Assembly: GCA_007122315.1 (NCBI GenBank)
Contig: SKUB01000131.1
Coordinates: forward strand, 1 to 64,000
Origin: Pseudomonadales bacterium
Lineage (GTDB): Bacteria; Pseudomonadota; Gammaproteobacteria; Pseudomonadales; Azotimanducaceae
DNA length: 64,000 nt
Direction: 5' to 3'
A program made the translations under genes and the position numbers. Shown here in pieces: positions 35,187-43,109 of the stretch; position 1 is the first letter of the stretch, and every line of letters begins with the position of its first letter. The notes beneath the pieces are model-generated. The model did no database searches and had not been told where the DNA came from. It was given only the letters and a program-made list of their open reading frames with translations.

Positions 35187-35930
35187 TCAGAAATCGTCGA
35201 AGAAGGCGTCGAAGTCGTCGATCGGCGGCTCCCCGTCATAGAGAAGAAAGCGGCGCCGCTGCAGAAACGCTTCCCTGGTGAAAATGTAGGAATCCGCCGA
35301 CGACTCGTCGAGCAGGGCCGAACCCGCCAACAACTCTGCCCGGGTGCTGAGGAGATCCAGCGCCCACAGTGACTCGTGCCAGTAGCTGCCCATCAGCGTC
35401 GGCCCCACCAGCGGCGAAACGACGCGGTCGGGGATCTGCACCAGGGTCGTGGGTCCGAGGAACGGCAGCACGAGATAAGGGCTGTGCTTCAGGCCCCAGC
35501 TCTCGAGCGCCTGTCCGATGTCCTCCTGCTGATGCTCGAGGCCCATCGACGATGCAGGGTCGAACAGCCCTCCGATGCCGATCGTCGAATTGACCACGAA
35601 GCGGCCCGTATCAGTCAGCATGCGCTCCGAATTGAGCTGCAGCATGCCGCCGACGATGCTCAGGGGCAGGGTCAGATTATCGAAGAAATTGGCCACTGCC
35701 CGCTCTATGGGACGCGGCGTCACGGCACGATAACCCCGGGCCACAGGCTGCAGGATATTGACGTCAAGCGTCTCGTTGAATTTGTGCACCGGGCGATTCC
35801 AGGCCTCGAACGGATCGCGATCCGGTGGCTCCTCGGCCTCAGCAAGTGCTGGCACAGCGAGCACCGACAACAGTGCGACAACCATCGCACCGGCCAGTCC
35901 CCGGCAATAGTTGGAGACGACAGCGTTCAA
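35187..35930 (-). CDS. mlaA: MlaA/VacJ family protein without lipobox
   Basis: This 247-residue protein of the MlaA family sits in the outer membrane and removes mislocalised phospholipids for retrograde Mla transport. DPFEAWNRPVHKFNETLD, LPLSIVGGMLQL and FVVNSTIGIGGLFDPAS are family landmarks. E. coli MlaA is a lipoprotein, but here the signal peptide ends VPALAEAEE with no cysteine, so signal peptidase I cleavage is predicted. The start is a TTG with GGAGA five bases upstream. No other mla gene is in the window. It is convergent with the GGDEF/EAL gene. Confidence 0.9.
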   Translation of the reverse strand: MNAVVSNYCRGLAGAMVVALLSVLAVPALAEAEEPPDRDPFEAWNRPVHKFNETLDVNILQPVARGYRAVTPRPIERAVANFFDNLTLPLSIVGGMLQLNSERMLTDTGRFVVNSTIGIGGLFDPASSMGLEHQQEDIGQALESWGLKHSPYLVLPFLGPTTLVQIPDRVVSPLVGPTLMGSYWHESLWALDLLSTRAELLAGSALLDESSADSYIFTREAFLQRRRFLLYDGEPPIDDFDAFFDDF

Positions 35931-36032
35931 CTCGATCTCCCGGCAGCCCCCGTGCCGCTCACGGGGAGCGAGATCTTAGCAGGATGCCATGGGCTTGGTC
36001 AGTTCCGCCCAGGCGCTGATAGGGATCCGCAT

Positions 36033-36962
36033 TCAGCAACTGCTGAGGCGCTTCTCGAGACGGGCCCCGAAACGCCGTGGTCGCTCGTCGTAGAGGCGCA
36101 GATGGCGACGCCGGATGCGCTTGCCCAGCTTGCGCTGTTCACGCGTGACGAGACGCAGCAGGCGCCGGTCGTCACCGCTGCGCCTGAGGTCTTCGAGCGT
36201 CGCAGCCAGAGGCGCTGGCGGCAACTCGAGCCCCGCCGTCAGCCGATCCAGATAGCAGGCCAGATCCTCGAGGTCGTTGTAACGGCCAAGCAGCAGGCCG
36301 AGACGCTGCAGCCGATCATGGCGACGCTGCCAGCGTCCCGAGAGATCCAGGCACAGCTCGAGCTGATAATGCTCGTACTTCACCCATTTGCGACAGCGAT
36401 GCCAGCGTTCGACGTCGCCGGATGCCAGCGCTTTGCGCCCGGACTTGCGGGCCCGCCGCATGCTCTCAGTGATGCCTGCGGCCAGCACAAGCGGCGTGGG
36501 CTTTGGGTCAAGGGCGGCGAAGCGCTGGATCTGATCCGCGAACACGGCCTGCATCTGAGGCTCGGGTGCACGCAACGTGGCCGCAGCAGCGAGGACACTG
36601 GCCAGAGCTGCGCCGAACCCGCCAGCCAGCGCCTGCTTGCGAGGCGAATCGGCCTTGCGGGCAAGTCGCGCCAGCGTCTTGACGCGGACAGCCGCTTCCC
36701 TTGGTCCCGCCAGCGAGCTCGCCACGTCCCGCAGCGCACGCTCTGGTGGCCGGACCAGATCTGCATCGAAGCCCGCCTCGAGCATGCGCCAGATCGCCCG
36801 CAAACGCTTACAGATCACCCGCAGGGCATGCACATCACGAGCGGGCATGCCCGCCTCGCCCGCCGCCAGCAGGCGCTGGGCATGTTCGGCCAGGCCGATG
36901 GCGGTGGCTTCGACCCGCAGCCAGACCATGTCCTCTGCCGGCATCCTCGCCAAGCCCTGCAT
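36033..36962 (-). CDS. CHAD-domain protein
   Basis: This 309-residue, arginine-rich, all-helical CHAD protein has two conserved histidine helices: VHALRVICKRLRAIWRMLE near residue 50 and WHRCRKWVKYEHYQLEL near 190. CHAD domains bind inorganic polyphosphate through these basic surfaces and often locate to polyphosphate granules. No fused CYTH/triphosphatase domain is present. The ATG at 36962 has GGAGG eight bases upstream, which excludes a longer, cysteine/arginine-rich frame. No polyphosphate kinase lies nearby. Confidence 0.87.
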   Translation of the reverse strand: MQGLARMPAEDMVWLRVEATAIGLAEHAQRLLAAGEAGMPARDVHALRVICKRLRAIWRMLEAGFDADLVRPPERALRDVASSLAGPREAAVRVKTLARLARKADSPRKQALAGGFGAALASVLAAAATLRAPEPQMQAVFADQIQRFAALDPKPTPLVLAAGITESMRRARKSGRKALASGDVERWHRCRKWVKYEHYQLELCLDLSGRWQRRHDRLQRLGLLLGRYNDLEDLACYLDRLTAGLELPPAPLAATLEDLRRSGDDRRLLRLVTREQRKLGKRIRRRHLRLYDERPRRFGARLEKRLSSC

Positions 36963-37078
36963 GCGCTCAACCTCCGATTCCCGAGCCGCGGATGACAGCA
37001 CGGCAGCCTGCCGGCAGCAAGCGAGACGCCTCGACCCGCGCATCCCTGCAGCCCCACCCCCTCATCTCTCACGGCCAT

Positions 37079-38284
37079 TCAGATCGCCCTGCCCCGCTTC
37101 TCGAGCCGAGCGACGGCGATGATGGCGATGAGCGCCCCGACGGCACCGAGGCCCATGAACGCGAGCATCGGCCAGGCCGTGTCGTTGTGAAGCTGTCCAA
37201 CCGACTGAATGGCAACCGCAGACAGCATCATCTGCGCGAAGCCGCTGAAACCGCTCGCGGTCCCGGCACGATGAGGAAAAACATTGAGCGCGCCGGCCTG
37301 GGCATTGGGCATGGCCAGACCGTTGCCGACCATAGTGAGGGTGACAGGCAGAAACAGGCCCATAGGACTGAGATGGCCCATGGCCACCAGACCGGCGCTG
37401 ATGGCGACGCCCAGCAGCGACAGCATGCTGCCGGTGAGCATCAGCCCTTGCAGGCTCCAGCGTCCGGACGTCCTGATGGCGAGAAAGTTGCCCAGCATGA
37501 ATCCGAGAGAGGCGGCCATGAACCACAGCCCGTACTCGGTGGCCGGCCGACCCAGGACGTTGACCATGAGGTACGGTGCGCCGCTGATGAATGCAAAAAA
37601 GATCATGGAAGAAAACGCCGTGTGGGCGACGTAGCCGCAGAAGCGACCGGAACCGAGCAGATGGGCGAAACCGCGCAGCATCCCCCGCATGCCCTCGGCA
37701 TGGCCGCGCTGAAGATGAGACTCCGGCAGCCGCAGTGCAGTCCAGAATGCGATCACTACGCCAGCAAGGGCAGAGAACCAGAATACGGCCCGCCAGGCGA
37801 AGACATCCGTCAAGGCGCCACCAATTGCCGGAGCCACCATGGGCGCGACCACCATCACCATGGTCAGGCGCGCAATAACAGCTGCAGCCTCCGCGTGCCC
37901 CCACAGGTCCCGGACCACCGCCCGAGCCAGCACCATGCCGGCCGCGCCCCCGGCGGCCTGAATGATACGGCCGGCGATCAGAATCCCGATGTTGGGAGCG
38001 AGGGCACACACGAAGGTACCCAGCAGAAACAGACCCAGGCCGAGCAGGAGAATCGGACGGCGACCAAAGCGATCCGATAGCGGGCCGTAGGCAAGAGTCG
38101 AGAAAGCGATGGCCAGCAGTGACAGACTGAGGGTGAGCTGCACCACGTTCGCACCAATGGCGAAATCCGCCTGCACCGCTGGCAGCGCTGGCAGGAAGAT
38201 CTGCATGGCCAGTGGGCCGGTCGCGGTGACCGCAGCCAGCAGCGCAATGAGGCGACGAGGATGGGCGGGTGCACCGGCAGACAT
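37079..38284 (-). CDS. Bcr/CflA-type MFS drug exporter
   Basis: This 401-residue inner-membrane protein has 12 hydrophobic segments. The DHA1 pattern is clear: LPALPAVQADF at helix 1, motif A YGPLSDRFGRRPILLLG between helices 2 and 3, and the antiporter motif C region VAPMVAPAIGGAL in helix 5. Bcr/CflA members export drugs, sulfonamides or small peptides and amino acids by proton antiport. The ATG at 38284 begins a normal N-terminus; the upstream frame extension overlaps the divergent dehydrogenase promoter and is rejected. Confidence 0.9.
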   Translation of the reverse strand: MSAGAPAHPRRLIALLAAVTATGPLAMQIFLPALPAVQADFAIGANVVQLTLSLSLLAIAFSTLAYGPLSDRFGRRPILLLGLGLFLLGTFVCALAPNIGILIAGRIIQAAGGAAGMVLARAVVRDLWGHAEAAAVIARLTMVMVVAPMVAPAIGGALTDVFAWRAVFWFSALAGVVIAFWTALRLPESHLQRGHAEGMRGMLRGFAHLLGSGRFCGYVAHTAFSSMIFFAFISGAPYLMVNVLGRPATEYGLWFMAASLGFMLGNFLAIRTSGRWSLQGLMLTGSMLSLLGVAISAGLVAMGHLSPMGLFLPVTLTMVGNGLAMPNAQAGALNVFPHRAGTASGFSGFAQMMLSAVAIQSVGQLHNDTAWPMLAFMGLGAVGALIAIIAVARLEKRGRAI

Positions 38285-38377
38285 GGCGCGAGAGGATAGA
38301 CGAGCGCACCATGACTGTCGCGGCCACTCGCGTCCCGTCTTCAACCCTGGTGCAATCACCACCGGGAGGATCCATTC

Positions 38378-39391
38378 ATGACCGCTGTACCAACGCCGCT
38401 CGAACTGCACCGCTTCAAGGACGCCGCGACGGGACTCGATGCCGTTGTAGCCATCGACGACCTGACCCTCGGACCCGCCTTTGGCGGTTGCCGCTTCCGT
38501 CCCTATCCCGACGGCGCAGCGGTCGAAGCCGATGCCTGTCGCCTCGCGGAAGGAATGACGCTCAAGAACGCGCTCGCCGGCATCCCGTTCGGTGGCGGCA
38601 AGGCGGTGCTCCGGCGTCCGCCGGAAGCGTTCGACCGCAGCGCGCTGTTCGCTGCGTTCGGTCGCCACGTGGATACGCTTGGTGGCCGCTACGTCACCGC
38701 GATGGATGCGGGAACCCAGACCGAGGACATGGATGCCATCGCCACCGGTACGCGTTTCGTCTCAGGCTGCAGCGGCCAGGAAGGTGACCCGTCACCCCAC
38801 ACCGCCCGCGGCATGGCGCATGGCATTCGCGCCGCTGTCCATGCCGAGCTCGCAAGAGGGCTCGACGGCGTACGCATCGCCATTCAAGGCGTGGGGCATG
38901 TCGGTGCCGCGCTTGCCGAACTGCTGGCTGCGGACGGTGCGGAGCTGCTGGTGGCAGACGTGGATGCGCGCCAGGCGCAGGCCGTTGCAGCCGCCACCGG
39001 GGCCCGCGCGATCCATCCGGGGGAGATTCTCGCGACGCCCTGCGATGTCCTCGCGCCCTGCGCATTCGGCGGCGTACTCGATGATGCGATCCTGCCGAGC
39101 CTTCAGTGTCGCATCATCGCCGGCGCAGCAAACAATCAGCTCGCCCATCCAGGGGTGGCCACCGCCCTGGCCGCGCGCGGGATCCTCTATGTTCCGGATT
39201 TCGTGATCAACAGCGGCGGCGTCATCCACGCAGCGCTGGCGTGGAAGGGGCTCGACGCTGCCAGTATCGCAAGCCGCGTAGACAGGATCGGCGACACGGT
39301 GGCGGAGATCCTGCACCGCGCCAAGGCAACGAATGCGCTCGCCGAGGACACTGCGGTTGCGCTTGCACGCAGCCGGCTGGCTGCTGCTTGA
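38378..39391 (+). CDS. Leu/Val/Phe-type amino acid dehydrogenase
   Basis: This 337-residue NAD-dependent amino acid dehydrogenase reversibly deaminates branched-chain or aromatic amino acids. LTLGPAFGGCRFRPY and GIPFGGGKAVL (substrate and catalytic Lys) and AMDAGTQTEDMDAI (catalytic Asp) are conserved. The C-terminal Rossmann domain has GVGHVGAALAELL, and PDFVINSGGVI lies near the end. Its length matches leucine/valine dehydrogenases, shorter than glutamate dehydrogenase. The ATG at 38378 has GGGAGGA seven bases upstream. It is divergent from the exporter gene. Exact substrate is not predictable. Confidence 0.9.
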   Translation: MTAVPTPLELHRFKDAATGLDAVVAIDDLTLGPAFGGCRFRPYPDGAAVEADACRLAEGMTLKNALAGIPFGGGKAVLRRPPEAFDRSALFAAFGRHVDTLGGRYVTAMDAGTQTEDMDAIATGTRFVSGCSGQEGDPSPHTARGMAHGIRAAVHAELARGLDGVRIAIQGVGHVGAALAELLAADGAELLVADVDARQAQAVAAATGARAIHPGEILATPCDVLAPCAFGGVLDDAILPSLQCRIIAGAANNQLAHPGVATALAARGILYVPDFVINSGGVIHAALAWKGLDAASIASRVDRIGDTVAEILHRAKATNALAEDTAVALARSRLAAA

Positions 39392-39500
39392 ATATCGCCG
39401 ACCACACACCGCTTGCTTGCCGCGGAACGCTATCGGTATAACGGCCAGCGCCTTGGAAACGTCAGTCCCACTGGACCTGACTCACCTCGAGGAACCGAAC

Positions 39501-40433
39501 ATGCCAACCTTCACGGGCAACGGAATCAAACTCTGCTTCGAACAATTCGGCGCCCGCAGCGATCCGCCGCTGTTGCTTCTTCACGGCATCGGCTGCCAGC
39601 TCGTGCAGTGGCCGCCGACCTTCATCAAGGGTCTGGCGGAACGCGGCCTGCGGGTGATCTGCATGGACAATCGAGACATGGGTCTGAGCGAGCAGCTCGA
39701 CGCACTCGGTCAGGTGGACGCCACGGCCATGCTCACAGCGATGGCATCCGGGCAAGCCGTCAAAGCCCCTTACACATTGGCGGACATGGCGGCGGACGCG
39801 ATCGCACTGCTGGATCACCTCGGCATCGAAGACGCCCACGTCCTCGGGGTCTCCATGGGCGGCATGATTGCCCAGCACCTGGCAATCAGCCATTCCGAGC
39901 GCCTGCGCAGTCTGATCGCGGTCATGTCCTCCAGCGGGGATCCAGCGCTGCCTCCGCCTGCGCCCGAGGCCGCTGCCGTCCTGGTGACACCGCCTCCGGC
40001 GACGGATCGCGACAGCCTGATCGAGTATCAGCAGGCCATGTGGGACGTGATCGGCGGCGAACGCTATCGGTCCAGGACGGAAGGTATGGGTCGGCTCGCT
40101 GCGGACGCCATCGACCGCATGGTGAGTCCGCAAGGCTTCGCGCGTCAGCTCGCTGCCATCGTCGCCGACGGCAGCCGCGTCGAGCGGCTCGCGCAGGTGG
40201 AGTTGCCGACGCTGGTCATCCACGGGGATGCCGACCCGTTGGTACCGCTGGCAGCAGGCGAGTCGATCGCTCACGCCATCCCGGGGGCCGAACTCGAGAC
40301 CATCAAGGATATGGGACATGATCTTCCGGAAAGCCTGATTCCAACACTCGTGGCCCGCATAGGTCGCTTTCTGCACAACGTCGAAGCGAACCGACCGCTG
40401 TCACCCGATCGCATTCGCGGAGGTCTCGCATGA
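39501..40433 (+). CDS. Alpha/beta-fold hydrolase
   Basis: This 310-residue hydrolase has oxyanion motif LLHGIGCQ, nucleophile elbow GVSMGGM (Ser), acid in VIHGDADPLVP and a terminal His in DMGHDLP. The opening GNGIKLCFEQFG is like esterases and epoxide-hydrolase relatives. Its stop overlaps the ATG of the crotonase gene (ATGA), so the two are co-translated; the substrate may be a thioester or ester linked to CoA metabolism, but this is only inferred. The ATG at 39501 has GAGG eight bases upstream. Confidence 0.9.
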   Translation: MPTFTGNGIKLCFEQFGARSDPPLLLLHGIGCQLVQWPPTFIKGLAERGLRVICMDNRDMGLSEQLDALGQVDATAMLTAMASGQAVKAPYTLADMAADAIALLDHLGIEDAHVLGVSMGGMIAQHLAISHSERLRSLIAVMSSSGDPALPPPAPEAAAVLVTPPPATDRDSLIEYQQAMWDVIGGERYRSRTEGMGRLAADAIDRMVSPQGFARQLAAIVADGSRVERLAQVELPTLVIHGDADPLVPLAAGESIAHAIPGAELETIKDMGHDLPESLIPTLVARIGRFLHNVEANRPLSPDRIRGGLA

Positions 40434-41215
40434 GCGGGCAGGATCTGGTCCTCACCGAGCACGACGCCGGGGTCACGCTGGTGACCATGAATCGGCCTGA
40501 CGCCCTGAACGCCCTGTCCACCGGCATGCGGCAAGCTCTGGTCCGGACCTTTCGTGCTCTGGCTGCGGATACGGCCACCGAGGTCGTGATTCTCACCGGC
40601 TCCGGCCGCGCCTTCACTGCGGGTCTCGATCTCAAGGAACTCGGGGGCGAGACGGAGGGTGGCACCCCGGCCGGCGGGGATGCGGAAGATACTGATATCG
40701 GCGCGGCCCTGGCGGACTACCCCAAGCCCATCATCGGCGCCATAAACGGCTACGCCATCACCGGCGGCTTCGAGCTCGCACTGATGTGCGACATCCTCAT
40801 CTGTTCCAGTGACGCCAAGTTCGCTGACACCCACGCGCGCGTGGGCGTGGTCCCGGGCTGGGGCCTGTCCCAGCGTCTGCCGAGACTGATTGGGCTACCC
40901 CGGGCCAAGGAACTTTCGCTGACCGGGAATTTCCTGACTGCTGAGCTCGCCTACGAGTGGGGCATGATCAATCGTGTGGTGGCACCTGACGCGCTCATCG
41001 ACACGGCCCGCAGCCTTGCGCGGGACATCGTCAGTACGGATCGCACGACCCGGGAGACCATGCTGCGCATCCTGAATGACGGCTGGAGTTCCACCCTTGG
41101 TGAGGGCATGGCCATCGAACATGCGGCCAGCCGAGAGCACATGCAGACCCAGGTCACCGCCGATGCCGTGGCCGCACGCCGCGCGTCCATCCAGGAGCGG
41201 GGCCGCAAGCAGTAG
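40430..41215 (+). CDS. Crotonase-family protein (EchA6-like, second catalytic Glu replaced)
   Basis: This 261-residue crotonase fold protein keeps the acyl-CoA pocket segments GSGRAFTAGLDLKEL and AINGYAITGGFELALMCD, with the first catalytic glutamate at Glu115. The second glutamate of classical enoyl-CoA hydratase (rat Glu164) aligns here with His135 in ADTHARVGVVPGWGLSQRL. The same THARVG pattern is found in mycobacterial EchA6-like proteins, which bind acyl-CoA without hydratase activity. Hydratase activity should therefore not be assumed. It is coupled to the alpha/beta hydrolase and followed by a REP-like pair. Confidence 0.88.
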   Translation: MSGQDLVLTEHDAGVTLVTMNRPDALNALSTGMRQALVRTFRALAADTATEVVILTGSGRAFTAGLDLKELGGETEGGTPAGGDAEDTDIGAALADYPKPIIGAINGYAITGGFELALMCDILICSSDAKFADTHARVGVVPGWGLSQRLPRLIGLPRAKELSLTGNFLTAELAYEWGMINRVVAPDALIDTARSLARDIVSTDRTTRETMLRILNDGWSSTLGEGMAIEHAASREHMQTQVTADAVAARRASIQERGRKQ

Positions 41216-41240
41216 GCCTTCCGCTCGAATCCCGCGCAGT

Positions 41241-41352
41241 CCGCGATCGCAACGCCGGCCTGTGGCCGACGTTCGCTCCCACTGACGTATCGCAGGATTC
41301 TGGGAAGGCGCGGTGGGAGCTGAGGTCCCCGCAGTGGGCGTCGCGATCTGCG
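41241..41352. repeat. Pair of inverted REP-like elements
   Basis: Two copies of a GTGGGAGC-headed sequence face each other between convergent genes. The left copy is on the minus strand (about 41243-41283; its core GGCCACAGGCC forms a hairpin) and the right copy on the plus strand (about 41313-41352). Both share the head GTGGGAGC and the tail GGCGT(T/C)GCGATC. Head, internal palindrome, size and location are typical of REP/BIME elements spread by RAYT transposases in gammaproteobacteria. No RAYT gene is in the window. Confidence 0.6.
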
Positions 41353-41363
41353 TGGCACCGGGA

Positions 41364-42407
41364 TCAGGGGAGCAGGTCGAGGGTCTTGCCGAGGGTATCG
41401 AGACGGGCATGATCATCGGCGCCCAGCGGACTCAGCCGCAGCGTCGTGATCCCCGCGTCACGAAACGCCGCGAGCCGCTGTTTCACCATGGTCTCGTCAC
41501 CGAGCAGGTTCGCCTGCAGCACCATTTCCGTCGGTACCCGCGCTACGGCCTCGTCCCGCTTGCCCGCAACCCAGAGCGCCTGCACCGCCACCGCATCCTC
41601 TTCCCAACCGCCGCGCTTGAACGCGTCGTTATAAAAGTTCGTCTTCGCCGAGCCCATCGCACCGAGGGTGAAGGCAAGCTGCCGTTTCAACGGTTCCGCC
41701 AACGCCTCTGGGTCGCCGAATCCCACTACGCCACCCGCCTGCAGATCCAGATCCTCGAGACGTCTGCCGGCAGCTTCAGCACCCCTGCGCAGCGGCCCGA
41801 GATGCGCTTCGGCACCTTCCGGGGTAAAGGACGTGCCGAGCCAGCCGTCTGCCATGGCGCCGGTCAGCTCCAGCGCCTTCGGAGCCAGGGTGGCGAGATA
41901 AATCGGAATACCGGTATTCGCAGGCTGCGACAGACGCAGGGGTTTGCCTTCGCCGCCGGGCAGCGGCAATTCGTGGTGGCGGCCGTGGTATTCGATCTTC
42001 TCACCCGAGAACGCCAGCCGAACGATCTCGATGGTCTCCCTCATGCGTTCCAGTGGCGCCCGAAAAGGCCGACCATGAAGGCCTTCCACCACCTGCGGAC
42101 CGCTGGCGCCGAGGCCGAGCACGAAGCGATCACCGGACAGGGATGCCATGGTCATCGCCGTCATGGCGGTCATGGCGGGAACCCGTGCGGAGATCTGCAT
42201 GATCCCGGTGCCAAGGCGGATCCGCTCCGTGCGCGCGCCGACCCACGCCAGCGGTGCGATCGCATCCTGCCCCCAGGCCTCCGCCGACCAGACGTCGTCG
42301 ACCCCGAGACGCTCCGCTTCCTGGACGAAGCGCACCACATCCTCGAATCCGCGCTTGCGCCCGGAGTCGGCAGCACCTATGGCGATGGACGTTCGCAGAC
42401 CTGCCAC
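41364..42407 (-). CDS. LLM-class (F420-dependent type) oxidoreductase, fur-linked
   Basis: This 347-residue luciferase-like TIM barrel has WSAEAWGQDAIAPLAWVGARTERIRLGTGI, FVLGLGASGPQVVEG and GIPIYLATLAPKALELTGAMADGW, typical of F420-dependent members (methylene-H4MPT reductase/FGD-like) rather than FMN alkane monooxygenases. With an F420 synthesis operon 17 kb away, F420 is the likely cofactor. The start is GTG with a G-rich ribosome site, 13 bases after the fur stop, so it is probably expressed with fur. The substrate is unknown. Confidence 0.87.
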   Translation of the reverse strand: MAGLRTSIAIGAADSGRKRGFEDVVRFVQEAERLGVDDVWSAEAWGQDAIAPLAWVGARTERIRLGTGIMQISARVPAMTAMTAMTMASLSGDRFVLGLGASGPQVVEGLHGRPFRAPLERMRETIEIVRLAFSGEKIEYHGRHHELPLPGGEGKPLRLSQPANTGIPIYLATLAPKALELTGAMADGWLGTSFTPEGAEAHLGPLRRGAEAAGRRLEDLDLQAGGVVGFGDPEALAEPLKRQLAFTLGAMGSAKTNFYNDAFKRGGWEEDAVAVQALWVAGKRDEAVARVPTEMVLQANLLGDETMVKQRLAAFRDAGITTLRLSPLGADDHARLDTLGKTLDLLP

Positions 42408-42420
42408 TACGCCGCCCCCC

Positions 42421-42837
42421 TCAAGACCGCTTCTTCGGGCGCCGAACGAACAGCACCATGTTGTGGTCCACCAGTTCGTAGCCGTGCTTGTCCACGATGT
42501 CCCGCTGCAGTTTCTCGATGCGTTCGTCGTAGAACTCGATCACTTTGCCCGTATCCACGTCCACCATGTGATCGTGGTGGTCGTCCGAAGCCATTTCGTA
42601 GACCGCATGGCCATCGTCGAAGTTGTGGCGCTCGACCAGTCCCGCTGCCTCGAACTGAGTCAGGACGCGGTAGACCGTCGCCAATCCGATGCTCTCGTCG
42701 GCTTCCACGAGCTTGCGGTACACGTCCTCCGCGGACATGTGGCGTGGCTCCGCCTGCTCGAGGATCTCGAGAATTTTCAGGCGCGGTACGGTGACCTTCA
42801 GACCGGCCCGCTTGAGTTCGCTGTCATCAACTTGCAT
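42421..42837 (-). CDS. fur: Ferric uptake regulator
   Basis: This 138-residue Fur protein represses iron-acquisition genes when loaded with Fe(II). The winged helix covers residues ~10-80 (GLKVTVPRLKILEIL, SIGLATVYRVLTQFEAAGLV) and the metal site is in DDHHDHMVDVDTGKVIEF. It closely resembles Pseudomonas Fur and contains no cysteine, so it lacks the structural zinc CxxC pair of E. coli Fur. The ATG at 42837 is the start; the longer frame is non-conserved. The adjacent LLM gene on each side is an unusual context. Confidence 0.95.
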   Translation of the reverse strand: MQVDDSELKRAGLKVTVPRLKILEILEQAEPRHMSAEDVYRKLVEADESIGLATVYRVLTQFEAAGLVERHNFDDGHAVYEMASDDHHDHMVDVDTGKVIEFYDERIEKLQRDIVDKHGYELVDHNMVLFVRRPKKRS

Positions 42838-42940
42838 GGGCAGGGTATCCCGTAGTCGCTCGTCGCAAGCCGGCGGGTTCCCGGCTGATGATCGGCAGCC
42901 CCCCTCGACGGTCCATGCAATGACCGTAGGAGACCGGGTC

Positions 42941-42984
42941 GGGCCGGCTCGCTGGGGTACTCGCTGCAGCGAGCAGGCCGGCCC
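42941..42984. other. Long GC-rich hairpin upstream of fur
   Basis: GGGCCGGC with TCGCTG on the left pairs with CAGCGA and GCCGGCCC on the right, leaving a four-base bulge. It lies in the roughly 270-base divergent region between fur and the plus-strand LLM gene, about 105 bases ahead of the fur start. It could be a regulatory structure in the fur leader or a repeat remnant. No T-tract follows, so a terminator is unlikely. The rest of this region shows nothing clear. Confidence 0.35.
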
Positions 42985-43109
42985 AAGGCAGCTGCACAGC
43001 GACATTCTAACCGCATCGGGGCGCGCGCAGGGGCGCCGGTTGCCACCTGCGACGGAGCGTGCTTCGATTGCCCCGTTCGCGCAGCACAGTCAACCGCATG
43101 GGAGCAGTC

